Positions 51,983-62,776 of a stretch of DNA of 64,000 bases are shown piece by piece (the stretch's first letter is position 1; every line of letters starts with the position of its first letter). This DNA is from Psococerastis gibbosa (Eukaryota; Arthropoda; Insecta; Psocodea; Psocidae). The DNA lies in contig OZ020493.1 of the NCBI GenBank assembly GCA_963971405.1, positions 744,001 to 808,000 on the forward strand. The letters run 5' to 3'. The notes below the pieces were generated by a model. It saw nothing but the letters and a program-made list of their open reading frames with translations, had not been told where the DNA came from and searched no databases. The translations under genes were made by a program, and so were the position numbers.

Positions 51983-54950
51983 ATGTACGAAAGCACGCCC
52001 CTTCGGATCAAATTGCCTGATATATTGGCTGTGTGCAATGCGTCTGTTGGCAGTCGTAATTACACGGAAGGCGAACAGTTGTATTTGGGAAACCACGTAT
52101 TGCTTTGTGGAACGGTGCCTACAGAGAGCAACGAAAGGTCTATAAAGATTTACGGGCTTGTCCAACAGAGCTCTGCTCTCTCTTCAGAGCCTCACACCGT
52201 GAAGGGCACTATTTCATATTCTGGGCAGCCCTCAAATTTTATATGTAGCTGCAAAGCGGGTGCTGCAGGACAGTGCAAACATGTCATGGCAATATTATTG
52301 ACATGCTTCAGGTTAGTAACAGTTATATTATACCATTCGTATTTTTTTTTCGCGATTGGGGAAAATTGCACTTTAGCCAATTTCCAATTGTTAGTAGGCT
52401 AGATGATAGATAGGACTCCCATAGTAATATGTGTATCGCCGCTCTCAGTTCCTTTGGAAAATTGTGTGTGAAATGCTCAGCCTTGTATTGCAAAATTACA
52501 TCCAGTCGCTCACACTGGCCTGTGACCTACAAGGTCTCACCGTATTGTCGCCTCATAAACTCATGTGCACTTGTCTTGTAGGTGTGAGTGTCCCCTATTG
52601 CTTCCATTGTAATTGCCTGTTGTTCATGCCCCCATTTAAGACAATTAAGTAGCCCATACGTGGGGGGCTGATCCTAAAACAGTCTAGTATTGAAATCTAG
52701 ACCGTAGCCAGTACTTTTTTCGCATGTGTTTCGAAACTGACACCCCCCCTCCGCACGTAGAGAGCTTACACAGTTCTTATTTCATAGGCAGGTAAGCCAT
52801 CACTTTATCCTTTTCTTTTCCGTTTGTTAAGGTGTAATTAATTCTTTTTCATATCCGCTCACTTAGTCTTCTGTGTGTCTCGCATATTTGGATTATGCTA
52901 AGAACAAATTATGACAATATTTTTTTATTTCACAGCTCAAAGGATATATCAAAGCTCGATAAGATTTCTAGCACTGATATGCGATGTCTGTGGAGTTCCC
53001 TCATGAGAGAAGCAACAGAGAAGTACGCAGCCCTACCTGTGGAAACATTTTGTTGCTACAATAAAACAAGAGCTGTAAGTAACTAAATTACAGAGCAGAT
53101 TATTGGTAGATTTAAATATTATTCACTGCATATTATACAGCCGAGAAGGGTATCGTGATCGCAGTCAGTAGCATGTGAGGGTGACTGCCTCAGAACTTTA
53201 ACGTAATTATCTGGGATGTTCACAATAATATGGTAACATAATAGTAGCATACAGTTTTCATAATGCTGCCGTCGCATATTCAAAGAGTTTTGATACCAAT
53301 TCATACTGCCAAGCTGCAACCCTTTGTGTCAGTATTATATTGTCGAGTGAGTATCTTGCTCAGATCTTGCTTGCCTATAACTGGCCTATGCGTTTGTTAA
53401 TGTAGACAAATGTGGACAAAGACTACAAATTGCTTCCTGGAAAAGGAAAAAAATGAGGGCTCACTTAACAACGTCGTGTGATCAAACATAATATTTCAAT
53501 TGTCATTAATTTTTAGGCTACTGAAAAAATATACGCTGGGCTTCATTTAAATGCATTCAATGCCGAAGAGGCATACCAGAAATGCACTAAATTAGAAGGG
53601 AGTGCTCTAGCGCGGCATTACAGAGGGTTCGATAGAATTCTCGATGTGGACGTTAATGTGTTCATGGAGGAATACTTTGAATCCCCAGAGGAGTTCAAAA
53701 CTATTTGCGATAACGGACAAAACCGGAATATGAATTACCTTCATGAGGTATGTATTCAATATTTATTGAAAATGTGACCACTGAGTTTCTTCGATGTTAT
53801 GAATGTAGGTTTAAGCAACTATTGCAGTAAACAATCTTACGTGTGCCGTATCTTCAATTAATGGCTTGACAGAGTGGCAGGACATTGCCCGCTGCATATA
53901 CTTGTATGACTTGCGCCAGGAACTAATAATATTCAATATGCAGTATGTATTAATTCAACCTTCGCACAACGTTTTTCTATTAATTGGAACTTCCCCCAGT
54001 ACGTCATATAATTTGCGCAGACTTCACACTTCTTCACGCCCTAGGCCTTAAACTGGATACAGCCCCCATTAGCAAAGCTAATCACGGGCCTGAAAAGAGT
54101 AACAAATAAAATAGAAGTCTTAGGGTCCTAAACCCCCCCCCCCCTTCAGAAATTTGTGAATTTACGCCTATGGTAACCGTCATGAATGTTACAGGTACAA
54201 ATCGAAGAGCCGCTGCTATGCTGCCGTGAGTTTTACAGGAAAAATGTTCTGACTGCCATTAATTCTGTAGAAGTGTGCACAAGAACGGCAATGCTTCGCA
54301 GCGAATGGATGAAGGAGCGCCGGTGGCGTATAACTGGCAGTCGCTGCCGCAGTGTTTATACTTACAAGAAGGGCAATTGGGCTGAAAAAGCCATGCTATT
54401 GGCTATGCCCAAACCCTTCACAAGCAAAATTGTTCAACACGGCGTGGACAATAATGAACCCGTGGCACGGGAGTTTTATGCGCGGGAAACCGAGCAACGC
54501 GTCGTTGAGTGTGGCCTTGTCGTTGTAGAGGATCATCCCTGGATGGGATATTCTCCTGATGGGGTCATATTCAATGACCAAAATCAGCCACTTAAGCTCC
54601 TCGAAATTAAATGTCCCTGGTCGGGCAAGACACTGCCAATGCATGCTATGCTTGAGCGTTTGTCCAGACGGCCAGGAGGCTATTTAAATAAAGTGGAGAA
54701 TAAGGACGGGGGCGATACTCCGAGTTGGAGTTACCTCCTTAAAAGGAATCATTCCTATTTTAGCCAAATACAACTAGGAATGTTGCTTTTAAATTTACCC
54801 GAATGTGACTTCGTGTTGTTCAATACGAAGGACAATGCGATGTCTATTGAAAATATTATTTTCGATGAAGTATTTTGCCGGGATTTAGTAGTAAGACTAA
54901 AAAGTAATTATTTCAGCCACTTACTCCATCAGTTTTGTTCGAAGGCTTAG
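51983..54950 (+). CDS. SWIM zinc finger / YqaJ-type nuclease gene (4 exons), ISL2EU-type accessory protein
   Basis: Predicted exons 51983-52311, 52936-53074, 53517-53747 and 54195-54950; donors are G/GTTAGT, GCT/GTAAGT, GAG/GTATGT, and the joined length is 1455 bp (484 aa) with matching phases. The SWIM zinc finger C88-x-C90-x7-C98-x-H100 (CSCKAGAAGQCKHV) suggests DNA or protein binding. The last exon has a YqaJ-like nuclease fold: RITGS (about 278-282), E near 321, SPDG with D355, EIKCP with E370 and K372, and QIQ (424-426). These match the PD-(D/E)xK exonuclease family. It converges on the THAP transposase gene at 58.7-62.2 kb, the gene pair described for ISL2EU transposons. No frameshifts or stops, so it may be functional or recently active. 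The start codon is the first ATG of the open frame (GCCATGT). Confidence 0.82.
54120..54178 (+). mobile_element. Right end of a G/C-run hAT-like element in intron 3
   Basis: GGGTCCTAAACCCCC followed by a C-run, TTCAGAAATTTGTGAATT and TTTACGCCTATG resembles the right end of the 46.8-kb element. It lies in the last intron of the nuclease gene. Confidence 0.5.
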
Positions 54951-55439
54951 AAAGAGCAGGGTTGCTAATAAAATAAATAATAAGTAATTGTTCGTTTATT
55001 TTTTACACTATTAAAGTTTTTTACACATATTCTAGCCCCCCTTAAACGAACGTGTGCGGGGTACCTGCTAATTCAAGCAGACAAAATTGAAATATTATAT
55101 CAGACATAATCCTAATAGTGAGTAGAGTCCCTGGGGCGTTAAAAACATGAAAACCTCGGACTGAAATTGAAAAATTTCAAATGGAATGTTTAGCTAATAG
55201 TATAAACTAAAAAGTGGTACTAATTTTTTTAACTAATAATAGTAATTATAACAATAATTCAGTTAGTAAAATGAATATCAAAATTGTATGTGATATGAAA
55301 TGAATATATACATATACATATATTCAAATATAGAAATTAATTGGGAAAATATGGGTTTATTAAAAAAGTAAATAATTAATGTACATTAATTAATAATAAA
55401 TTTATTTATTTAAACAACTAACATATCATAGATAGAAGA
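54951..55439. other. 3' flank of the nuclease gene, AT-rich
   Basis: AATAAA-like strings at 54968-54980 follow the stop codon and could serve polyadenylation. No gene. A ~95-bp AT-rich block near 55335-55425 recurs at 55690-55785, flanking the LINE tail. Confidence 0.45.
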
Positions 55440-55670
55440 ATGGAGAACAAGCAGCCGCCAAAGGAATGAAAGGATGGGCGAGAACAGGACCACCCGGAGG
55501 ATGGCGGAAGCAAGGTCACAAGGAAGAAGACCCATCGGCAGGCCGAGGACAACCCTCGGGGAAAGGATTGAACAACTCGCCGAAGCAAGAGGAAAAACAA
55601 TGGCCGAGCTCAAAGCAGCGTCAGACCGGGGCTAGTTCAGGAAATGGGTTCGGGTGATAATTATCATAAT
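55440..55670 (+). pseudogene. LINE C-terminal fragment
   Basis: One frame reads RRPIGRPRTT..., then ERIEQLAEARGKTMAELKAA, a pattern common at the C-termini of LINE or similar retroelement polyproteins, ending at a stop near 55635. It is framed by two AT-rich direct repeats. Family unknown. Confidence 0.45.
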
Positions 55671-56149
55671 TCAGATATTGAAAATTCCTATATTAACAAA
55701 AATAATTTAATTGGGAAAAAAAGGGAGGTTATTAAAGAAAAGTAAATAATTAATATTAAATCATTAATAATATATTTATATATTTCATATCACATAACAT
55801 ATCTGTACAGATCAAATACTTTCTTCATTTAACTTTAACTTCATTTACAACCCAAAGGCAGAATAGTTCGTACACCTCAAAAACTCCTGTTTAAAAAAAA
55901 TAATAATAATCAACTTTATAGATATGTAGTCTTTTAAAGAATACTTGCTGTCAATCGATAGAGAACATGAGAAAGTACATCTAGCAGCAGAAACTTCAAA
56001 CATAATACACATGAACAATTCAGAATTAATATTTTGTTTCAAGAACTTGGGAGGCGTAATAGTTCACACAGTCAAAGTGAAGTGTCTATCAGTACTGCGA
56101 TACCCCTCCTTTGCTTTTTATAGCAGCGGCAATTCTTCTTTTGAGCACT

Positions 56150-56454
56150 ACTTACTTACTTAACGTGTCCGGGCCTAGGACACGTTGATTCAAAACGTTG
56201 CGGCCTGGATGGCCTTGTCGTTGGCGTCCAAAAGATCCCTCTGGGACACGGCTTCTCTCAGCGTTGGACATACCAGAAGGTGTCCGTCGCTCTGGACTTG
56301 TCCGCACTCGCAAGTTGAGACCTCCGCCAGTCCCCACCTACACAAGTTCGCACGGCATCTTGTGACCCCCGTTCTTAGTCTATTCTGGCTCCGCCATATA
56401 GGGTACGACAGTTGGGCTCCGGGCGCCATTTTTTCTTGGATGTTTGGTGTTAGG
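56150..56454 (-). mobile_element. Short LINE insertion with 14-bp target duplication
   Basis: Perfect 14-bp duplications TTCTTTTGAGCACT lie at 56136-56149 and 56455-56468. The left edge is a (TAAG)n tail when read on the minus strand. The minus frame (RSQNRLRTGVTRCRANL..., CECGQVQSDGHLLVCP) is a LINE C-terminus with a CCHC-type finger. A 5'-truncated copy made by target-primed reverse transcription. It sits in the 3' region of the Tc1 transposase. Confidence 0.88.
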
Positions 56455-56480
56455 TTCTTTTGAGCACTGAAGAAACAATA

Positions 56481-57426
56481 TTACTGCACATCGCTGGTGT
56501 AATACCACACCACACATTTTGGATGGATGGATTTCAGTTCTTCCTTTGTCTTCGGGATCTTTTTGGCTACTACCTTCTTCGTGATGAGCCAAAGGTTTTC
56601 AATTGGTGACAAATCTGGGCTATTAGCTACCCATGTCGAAACCGAATCGTTGTTTTCACCAAAACACTGTCTAGCAGAATTTGTAGTGTGACAAGTGGCC
56701 CCGTCTTGCTGAAATATGAAATTGCCTTCGGGATGTAGGGCACTTATCGGCGGTAAAAGGTCAAATTTCTAAATACTTAGGGTCATTGACAGGGCCTTCT
56801 ACGAAGTCCAGGTGACCAACTCCTTTCGAACTCAAGCATCCCCATATCATTACACTGGTCGGGAACTTGACCGTCTGTTTTATGCATTGTGGCTGATAAG
56901 CTTCAGGCTTCATCCTGATGACTTTGGGTCCTTGATTGCCCATATGTAGAACAAACCGTTATTAATCGGACCAAATAATTGTTTCCCAGCGGTCTTTGGC
57001 CCATTTTGAAATGTTTCTAGCCCATTGGAACTTCCTTCGTGTTTGACACCTTGAAAGCGCGGTCATTTTCTTCGCTGAAAACAATTTGTAACTTATTTCT
57101 TTCATGACCCTTCAGCAAAATCTTATAGAGAAAGCTTCACTAGTAGCCTCCCACCACTTTTCAGTGATTTCCTTCAACGTTCCGCGCCTATTTCGAAGAA
57201 TTAAGGTCTTCAGGTAACTACGTTCTCTCAGAGGAATGGGAGTTTTTCGGTATGTTTTTCGTTTAGGATGGCTACTGCTTTTTTCACGGAACAGGCTGAT
57301 AATTGACTGCACTGTTGAAGGTGGTAGAAGCAGCTGCTGAACAATGTTCCTCGCAGATTCGCCGGTTTGGTGAAGATATATGATCTGCTTCCTTGTCTCT
57401 TCAGAAAGTGGTTTTTCACTAGGCAT
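56481..57426 (-). pseudogene. Tc1-like transposase, frameshifted
   Basis: The N-terminal helix-turn-helix is at 57112-57426 (MPSEKPLSEETRKQIIYLH... STVQSIISLF). A middle block is at 56761-56943 (TSVMIWGCLSSKG). The catalytic end lies between 56481 and 56750 (FQQDGATCH with Asp, SPDLSPIENLW with the last acidic residue). The pieces are in different frames, so the gene is broken. Cut-and-paste transposase acting on the surrounding inverted repeats. Confidence 0.8.
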
Positions 57427-57776
57427 TTTTGTAGATGTTATTTTTACAATATTTTACAACACTTTTCAGGTATTAAACATAAAAACAGAAGTGTACATTT
57501 TCCAATCTGCAGTAAAATTTGGCCTTTATTTAGCCCAAAGGGGGTTCAGTAAAAGTGTGCGAACTAATATGCCTCACGAACGGATGAAGAAATTTTTTTC
57601 TGAACTCACCATTCTTATATTTGAAGTAAGTGTAGCGAGATATACTTTATCATGTCCTCTATCGACTGATAGCAAGTACTCTTTATAATATCAAATAATA
57701 AGATTATTATTATTATTTTTAAAAACAGGGGTTGTACATGTTTCAGGTGTGCGAACTATTCTGCCTTTGGGTTGTA

Positions 57777-58090
57777 TTTCAATAATAGGGGAAGCATTGA
57801 ACACATGCAATATAAGCCACTCTTTCGGCACCCACAAGCAGCTCCACATTCCTTTTTGCTGTTACAAAATAACATTTGTAATAAATTATCCGGAGCTGGC
57901 GATTGATTCATTGTTATTGGGATGAACGTGTTATTGAAATATTTCCATCCCCAATTTAAAATTTTTAGATCATGACCTAGCCATATTTGAGTTTGCAGGT
58001 ACACTCGTTTAAGGTGCTCAAATGCTGCATCAGTTGTAGGAGGAAATGATGGCAAAAGAACACTTTTCTTTCTGGCTGTTCCAAGACCAT
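57777..58090 (-). pseudogene. C-terminal fragment of a cysteine-rich (CXC-like) multicopy gene
   Basis: The minus frame reads SFPPTTDAAFEHLKRVYLQT, then LNWGWKYFNN, PAPDNLLQML and CNSKKECGAACGCRKSGLYC. This arrangement (PPT...A..H..R...Q.W, WGWK, then a CxCRKxGLxC cluster) recurs in uncharacterised invertebrate proteins, often in many copies. It ends at the Tc1 insertion. Function unknown; may be part of another element. Confidence 0.5.
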
Positions 58091-58395
58091 AAAAAAATTA
58101 GATGTGTGCACATCTGAATGTATTGAAAAATAACGAACAGTGATTTAGATGGCAAGTACCTTATTTTAGAAATAATTTCAAACAGGGTGTGGTCTTTTGG
58201 TTAACTACAGTATGATAACTTGAGTAAATCACACATCCCTAAAAAAATTACGTGCCCCAAACTTCTGAAAACCCATTGCACACCAGACGTGCATCCACGG
58301 GCTGGGGAAGTTGAGTTGAAGTCTGAGGTCGAAACCCCCAGGCTAGACTAGAACAATAATACATAATCAGTCGACGCAGCGAGAGAAAAGTAAGG

Positions 58396-58472
58396 ATTCA
58401 CGGCACTGAAATACTGTTACAATGGGGACATGTAACACTATGTGTTGATACAGCATTTCAGTGCCGTAATTC
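58396..58472. repeat. Small hairpin
   Basis: TTCACGGCACTGAAATACTG (about 58397) and CAGCATTTCAGTGCCGTAA (about 58451) are near-complements around a ~35-nt loop. Confidence 0.6.
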
Positions 58473-58746
58473 ATATTCTGTCTCGTTTCAGGGGGATTTC
58501 TAAAAACCCTAGAAACTAAAACCACCCTCCGTTCAAAATGCTGACCAAATGCTCCGTATAGAGAAATTATTTCAAAATAGTGAAATATCCATTTTATTGC
58601 CTGTTTAATTACCTTTCTAATTCAGTGGTAATTGAATGAATTGAATGAATGAATGAACGACTTTATTGCAATACAAATGGCGAACAATAAGACTATAAAG
58701 ACTTTTTTTCATGTTAACCATTGAAAAGAAACATACAGATGTAATC

Positions 58747-61700
58747 CTAAAATTTATCGTCAGCAAGGAGAGGTGACGTTAAATTCACTAAGCCACAGAC
58801 AACAGTGAAAGCATTATCAGCAATAGACAGTTGTGACCATTCAAATTTTTGTGAAAAAAAGTTCATGGACTTTATGCGTGCATTAGCCCTTTCCACATGA
58901 ATCCTGGCCCTGGAAATATCTCTATTGTCTAACGCCTCCTCTTTACTAAATTTAACTTTTCCGCGTAAGAAGGTAGGCCTAATTATGTCAATACCCTTAT
59001 CAAAACATGGGACATCTACAAGAAACCCTTTGTCCACCATAATACAGTCATTTTTTTCCAGTATATCGAGTATCCCACTCTGAAGGAAGATGGTGCTGTC
59101 AGAAGCTCTACCCCCGTAAGCTTTGCTCAAGAAGGTAATTAAACCGCCTGGCGAAATACCAGTCATCCATTTTAGAGTGAGAGTACCTTTATAATGAGAA
59201 TAAAGCTTAAGGCGACAAGGGAGACATTTAGGCTTTTGGATCGCAACTTCCGTGCAATCTAAAACTACACGAGCCAAGGGGAAATTACGAAAGCATTTTG
59301 GTAGGTTTCGAGATATTTCCTCTCTAGAAGGCCAAGGTATTGCAGGCTTCAGCACTACGCTTAAAGCGACCACCATCTTCTTGAATTCAGACCTACAAGA
59401 CGTTGGGGTCAGATTGCCAAACAGAATGCTGAGAACTGCATAACTAATATTCAGTTTCAGCTTCATGAATGTCAAAATGACCCTGTCCTTCAAAGTAAGC
59501 CTATGAATTCGTTTGTCGACGACAATGGTTTTCACCAGGTCGACAATAAAATCAAGTATCCGGAAGGTTGGGAGACCCGTAAGGGAATTCAATTTCGCCT
59601 CTGTCTTCAACTTCCACGAGAACGGTACATAAATATTGCCACTCGTGACTTGAACACCTTTGTCTTCTAACCCTCCCTCCATTGCAGTTTGTGCAGCATG
59701 CTCGGAACTTGTCTCTAGTAAATAAAAAAAAACTAAGATTAGTATGGAGACATGGTGTAATAAAATGTCCGCAGAACGCTATGAAATCTGCAAAAGAAAA
59801 ATCTTATAAATACAATAATAATTTTACAAAAGTATTTGACGTGATCATAATGTTTTGATCATCAAAACTATGTAAGACAGAAGTTTATAGTCCCGCCTCT
59901 CGAACGGGACCACAAACACTCTGTTTCGACAAAAACCGACCGAATGACGCGCATTACAAAACAGGAAGTTGTTTTGTCGCACCCTGTATTTAAAAATTGA
60001 GAACGGGCAAAAAACATTTTTAAACATTTTTCTATATTCTAATGAAAACACATTTTCAAAGTTTTTATAAATATTCATTGACTGGCCCTGAATTCCGAGG
60101 CTTTCAATTTTTTTGAATTACGGCGCGCCACTTATACTCAATGTATCGAGAATGGGGGACGTGATCTAAATGTTTTAATCTTCAGAAATATGTACGCATA
60201 AGACAAAAGTGTACAGTCCCACCTCTCGAACGAGACCATAAACACTTCGCTACGACATCCACCGACCGAATGGCGCGCATTACAAAGCAGGAAGTTATGC
60301 TGCCACACCCTGTAGCTCTAAATTGAGAGCGGGCAAATTTTTTTTAAATTTCTCTATGTCCACTAACAACACATTTTCAAATTTTTTATAAATATTCATG
60401 GACTGTCCCTGGATTCCGAGGTATAAAGCTTACGGCACTCCACTACTAGAGGATTGTCGCTGTTACCCTGAAACACCCTGGTCAAGGACTTTAATACTTG
60501 TATTTCTATTTGTATTTGTATATATTGTCTATCCTCTCTTAGTTCATGTACTGTAGCTAATTCACCGGCTTTACTTCCTAACTCACTTGCGCCTGTTGGT
60601 AGACCTAAACTTTGCAAAATTGTACGAGAGTCAATAAATTAATCGTACCTTCAACTGGTGCAAACAAATTTAATAGTGCGTTGGCAGCAACCAAATCATC
60701 GGGCGTGGGATTCTGTTCAGCGATTTCTTCAATAGGCACAGAACAGGTGTGCATATGCCTTCGTGCCTTTCTTAAAATTCGTTGAGATGCCAGTTGAGCT
60801 TTCCTGGTCTTCCTTGGACTTTTTGGATCGTGGGAGGCAACAGGCAAGTTAACTGAAGGCACTACTCCTTTTTTTAATCTTCGGCGTTGAACGGGTCCGC
60901 CTAAAAATAAAAATAAAGAGCAAAACATAACCAGGACGTGGACACAAAAGTATTTACCTAGAAGGGCTGTCAAACTACTACAGTGTTGGGCACAAAAGTA
61001 TTTACCTAGAAGGGTTGTCAAACTACTACCGTGTGGATCGAACTATTAAAGATCTAAAAAGTGAGAAAAATTTCAGAAGTTGTCGTAAGAACGAAAGAAT
61101 GCAGCACCAAAGGCAATAGACAATCAGTGATCTGAAGTTGGAGATTCTGAATAAGCGCGCGGCGCTTCTGAGTTTCAACAACAACAATGGAAACTATCGG
61201 GTAGGTACGGAAGAAGTTCGAGAGGATGAAGTGACTAGAAGAAGATAGTTTGGTGTATTTACTACCACTCAATACTACTTTACATACAACCACTACTAGC
61301 TAATTGAATAATACAATATACAACACAATACTAAGTCCCTTAATTAATTATTGTAACAATGTGGATAGTTCTTTTCTGTAGTAATAGCAGGTTACCCTGC
61401 TTACTCCTGACAGAGTGACCCCATGCCACATTACCGTAATTAATATGGGGATGTAACAAACCATGTATGCCATGAAAAGACACCAGTCGATCAAGTTTAC
61501 GTAGGTAGCAGAAAAGCCACTCAAGCAAGTTCACTGCATAATACTATTAGTACGGTCCTCCGACAATAGTTTGCAGCAATTTATTAATAGTAATGAGAAC
61601 ATATTGACAATGACATTTCTAGGTGATGAATACAAGGTCCATTATTATTAAAATACATTTTGCTTCCAAAAGTTGTTAAGTAGCCCATTGCGCACTTTTA

Positions 61701-62187
61701 ATGCCTAATGTCATATGAGTTATACTATATATAACCAGCGTCATCAAAAATAATTTTAGAACCCAAAGCAGCCCCAACAAACAGATATAAGTTAGTGTAA
61801 CCATGAACATTGCACAGGATGCCAGGGAGTACGGCTGAATTGCTATAATTTCTAGGGTTATTTGGGCTCTAATAAACATTGATATTCTATTTGACATGCA
61901 CAATTTAGTTAATGAATTTACTTACCATGATTAAAAAAATCGCTTTCAGTAAAATGCTTAGAACACACCTTCATATGCACGGAAGCAGTTTTCCCCATTT
62001 TCAAAATGTGATGCCATGCCTTATTGTTAGCATCAATTTTCTCTTTCACCCCAAATTTATTTTCTATTACCACATTGTGGCTATTCACCTTAGGGAATTC
62101 ATGGAACGAAGCCCCCGGACTATTGTAATGGGCTGAATTGCAACTAAAAACGCAACAATTAGTACAGTTTCTTTTTGTTCTAACCAT
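58747..62187 (-). CDS. THAP-domain DDE transposase gene (3 exons), ISL2EU-type
   Basis: Predicted minus-strand exons 61926-62187, 60649-60900 and 58747-59714 (total 1482 bp, 493 aa; all junctions phase 1). Donors are G/GTAAGT and G/GTACGA; acceptors TTTTTAG and TTTACTAG. Exon 1 is a THAP C2CH finger: C12 and C16, W58, C75-x2-H78. Exon 2 completes it with RRRLKKGVVPS (AVPS-like motif) and adds a basic linker. Exon 3 is a DDE_Tnp_4-type catalytic domain with D324 (LDCTEV), D399 (VDKGF) and E446 (HVERANARIK). THAP would bind the element ends and the DDE core cut them. No stops or frameshifts. It converges on the YqaJ gene; later repeats fill its introns. Harbinger-like origin is the main alternative. 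Confidence 0.83.
59838..60450. repeat. Two tandem ~320-bp repeats in transposase intron 2
   Basis: GACGTGATCATAATGTTTTG at about 59839 and GACGTGATCTAAATGTTTTA at about 60158 start two parallel copies. They share CCTCTCGAACG, GACCGAATG, CGCGCATTACAAA, CACCCTGTA and TTATAAATATTCAT. Diverged by perhaps 20%. Confidence 0.75.
60940..61028. repeat. 45-bp tandem duplication in transposase intron 1
   Basis: CACAAAAGTATTTACCTAGA followed by AGGGNTGTCAAACTACTAC occurs twice in a row. Confidence 0.8.
61340..61534 (-). pseudogene. LINE RT C-terminal fragment in intron 1
   Basis: The minus frame has LLHPHINYGNVAWG and LLLLQKRTIHIV, the conserved region after the RT core in many LINEs. Short, in the intron of the transposase gene. 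Confidence 0.55.
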
Positions 62188-62463
62188 TCTTTAATATTTA
62201 CCATGGAAATTAATAATGGCGGCAATGGAGGGTCCTTCTTGGGCTAGCTACGAGTGTAATCCAACAGATGTCGCATGGCTAATTTCGATTGGCAATAGGG
62301 ATTGCCGCATTCCTAAGCTCAAGGCTAAGCCAACACCCTATAATGGAAACAATATACCCCTAGTTTTTACTTTTTACCTGAATTGGCTGGTGCGTGCCTG
62401 CGTGGTGGGTTTGCACTTTGCACCGTATGCGTATAGGCCTACGCTTAACGCTATGGCCTACGT
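62188..62463. other. Upstream region of the THAP transposase gene
   Basis: Should hold the transposase promoter and possibly the right end of the ISL2EU-type element. No inverted repeat matching the region left of 51983 was found by eye. Confidence 0.4.
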
Positions 62464-62471
62464 GACAGCAT

Positions 62472-62768
62472 CAGGCGCGGATCTACGGGGGGGGGGGCTA
62501 TGGGGGCTATAGCCCCCCCCCCCCCCATTAGGGTCCTCAAAATGCGTAAAACTTCACTATTTCAGTCCTATTTTTCCCCAATTTTCTCCCGGGGGAGACC
62601 CCCCGGCCCCCCTTGTGCCCTATTGTATTAATTACCTATAATATAGAACCCTCATTGCTCTGAAAATGCGTTAAACCCCAACATTTCAGCCCTATTTTCC
62701 AAAAACAAATTCGAAATTTAATCTAACTTCTCAGCCCCCTCCTTGGTCTCATTCTAGATCCGCGCCTG
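62472..62768. mobile_element. Short hAT-like MITE with G/C runs
   Basis: Perfect 14-bp ends CAGGCGCGGATCTA / TAGATCCGCGCCTG. Flanking 8-mers GACAGCAT and CATAGCAT match at 6 of 8 positions, as expected for a decayed hAT duplication. The interior carries the same AAAATGCGTAAAAC... and GGGGGAGACCCCCCGG words as the 46.8-kb element, although the terminal repeats differ. Confidence 0.78.
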
Positions 62769-62776
62769 CATAGCAT

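Larger units (their letters stand above)
55848..57774 (-). mobile_element. Tc1-like transposon carrying a LINE insertion
   Basis: TA flanks both ends (55846-55847, 57775-57776). The outer ends CAACCCAAAGGCAGAATAGT and its complement begin inverted repeats that continue, with divergence, for about 190 bp. Without the inserted LINE and its duplicated site the element would be about 1.6 kb, the usual Tc1 size. It inserted at the end of an older coding fragment (57777-58090), inside the ISL2EU-type element. Confidence 0.88.
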
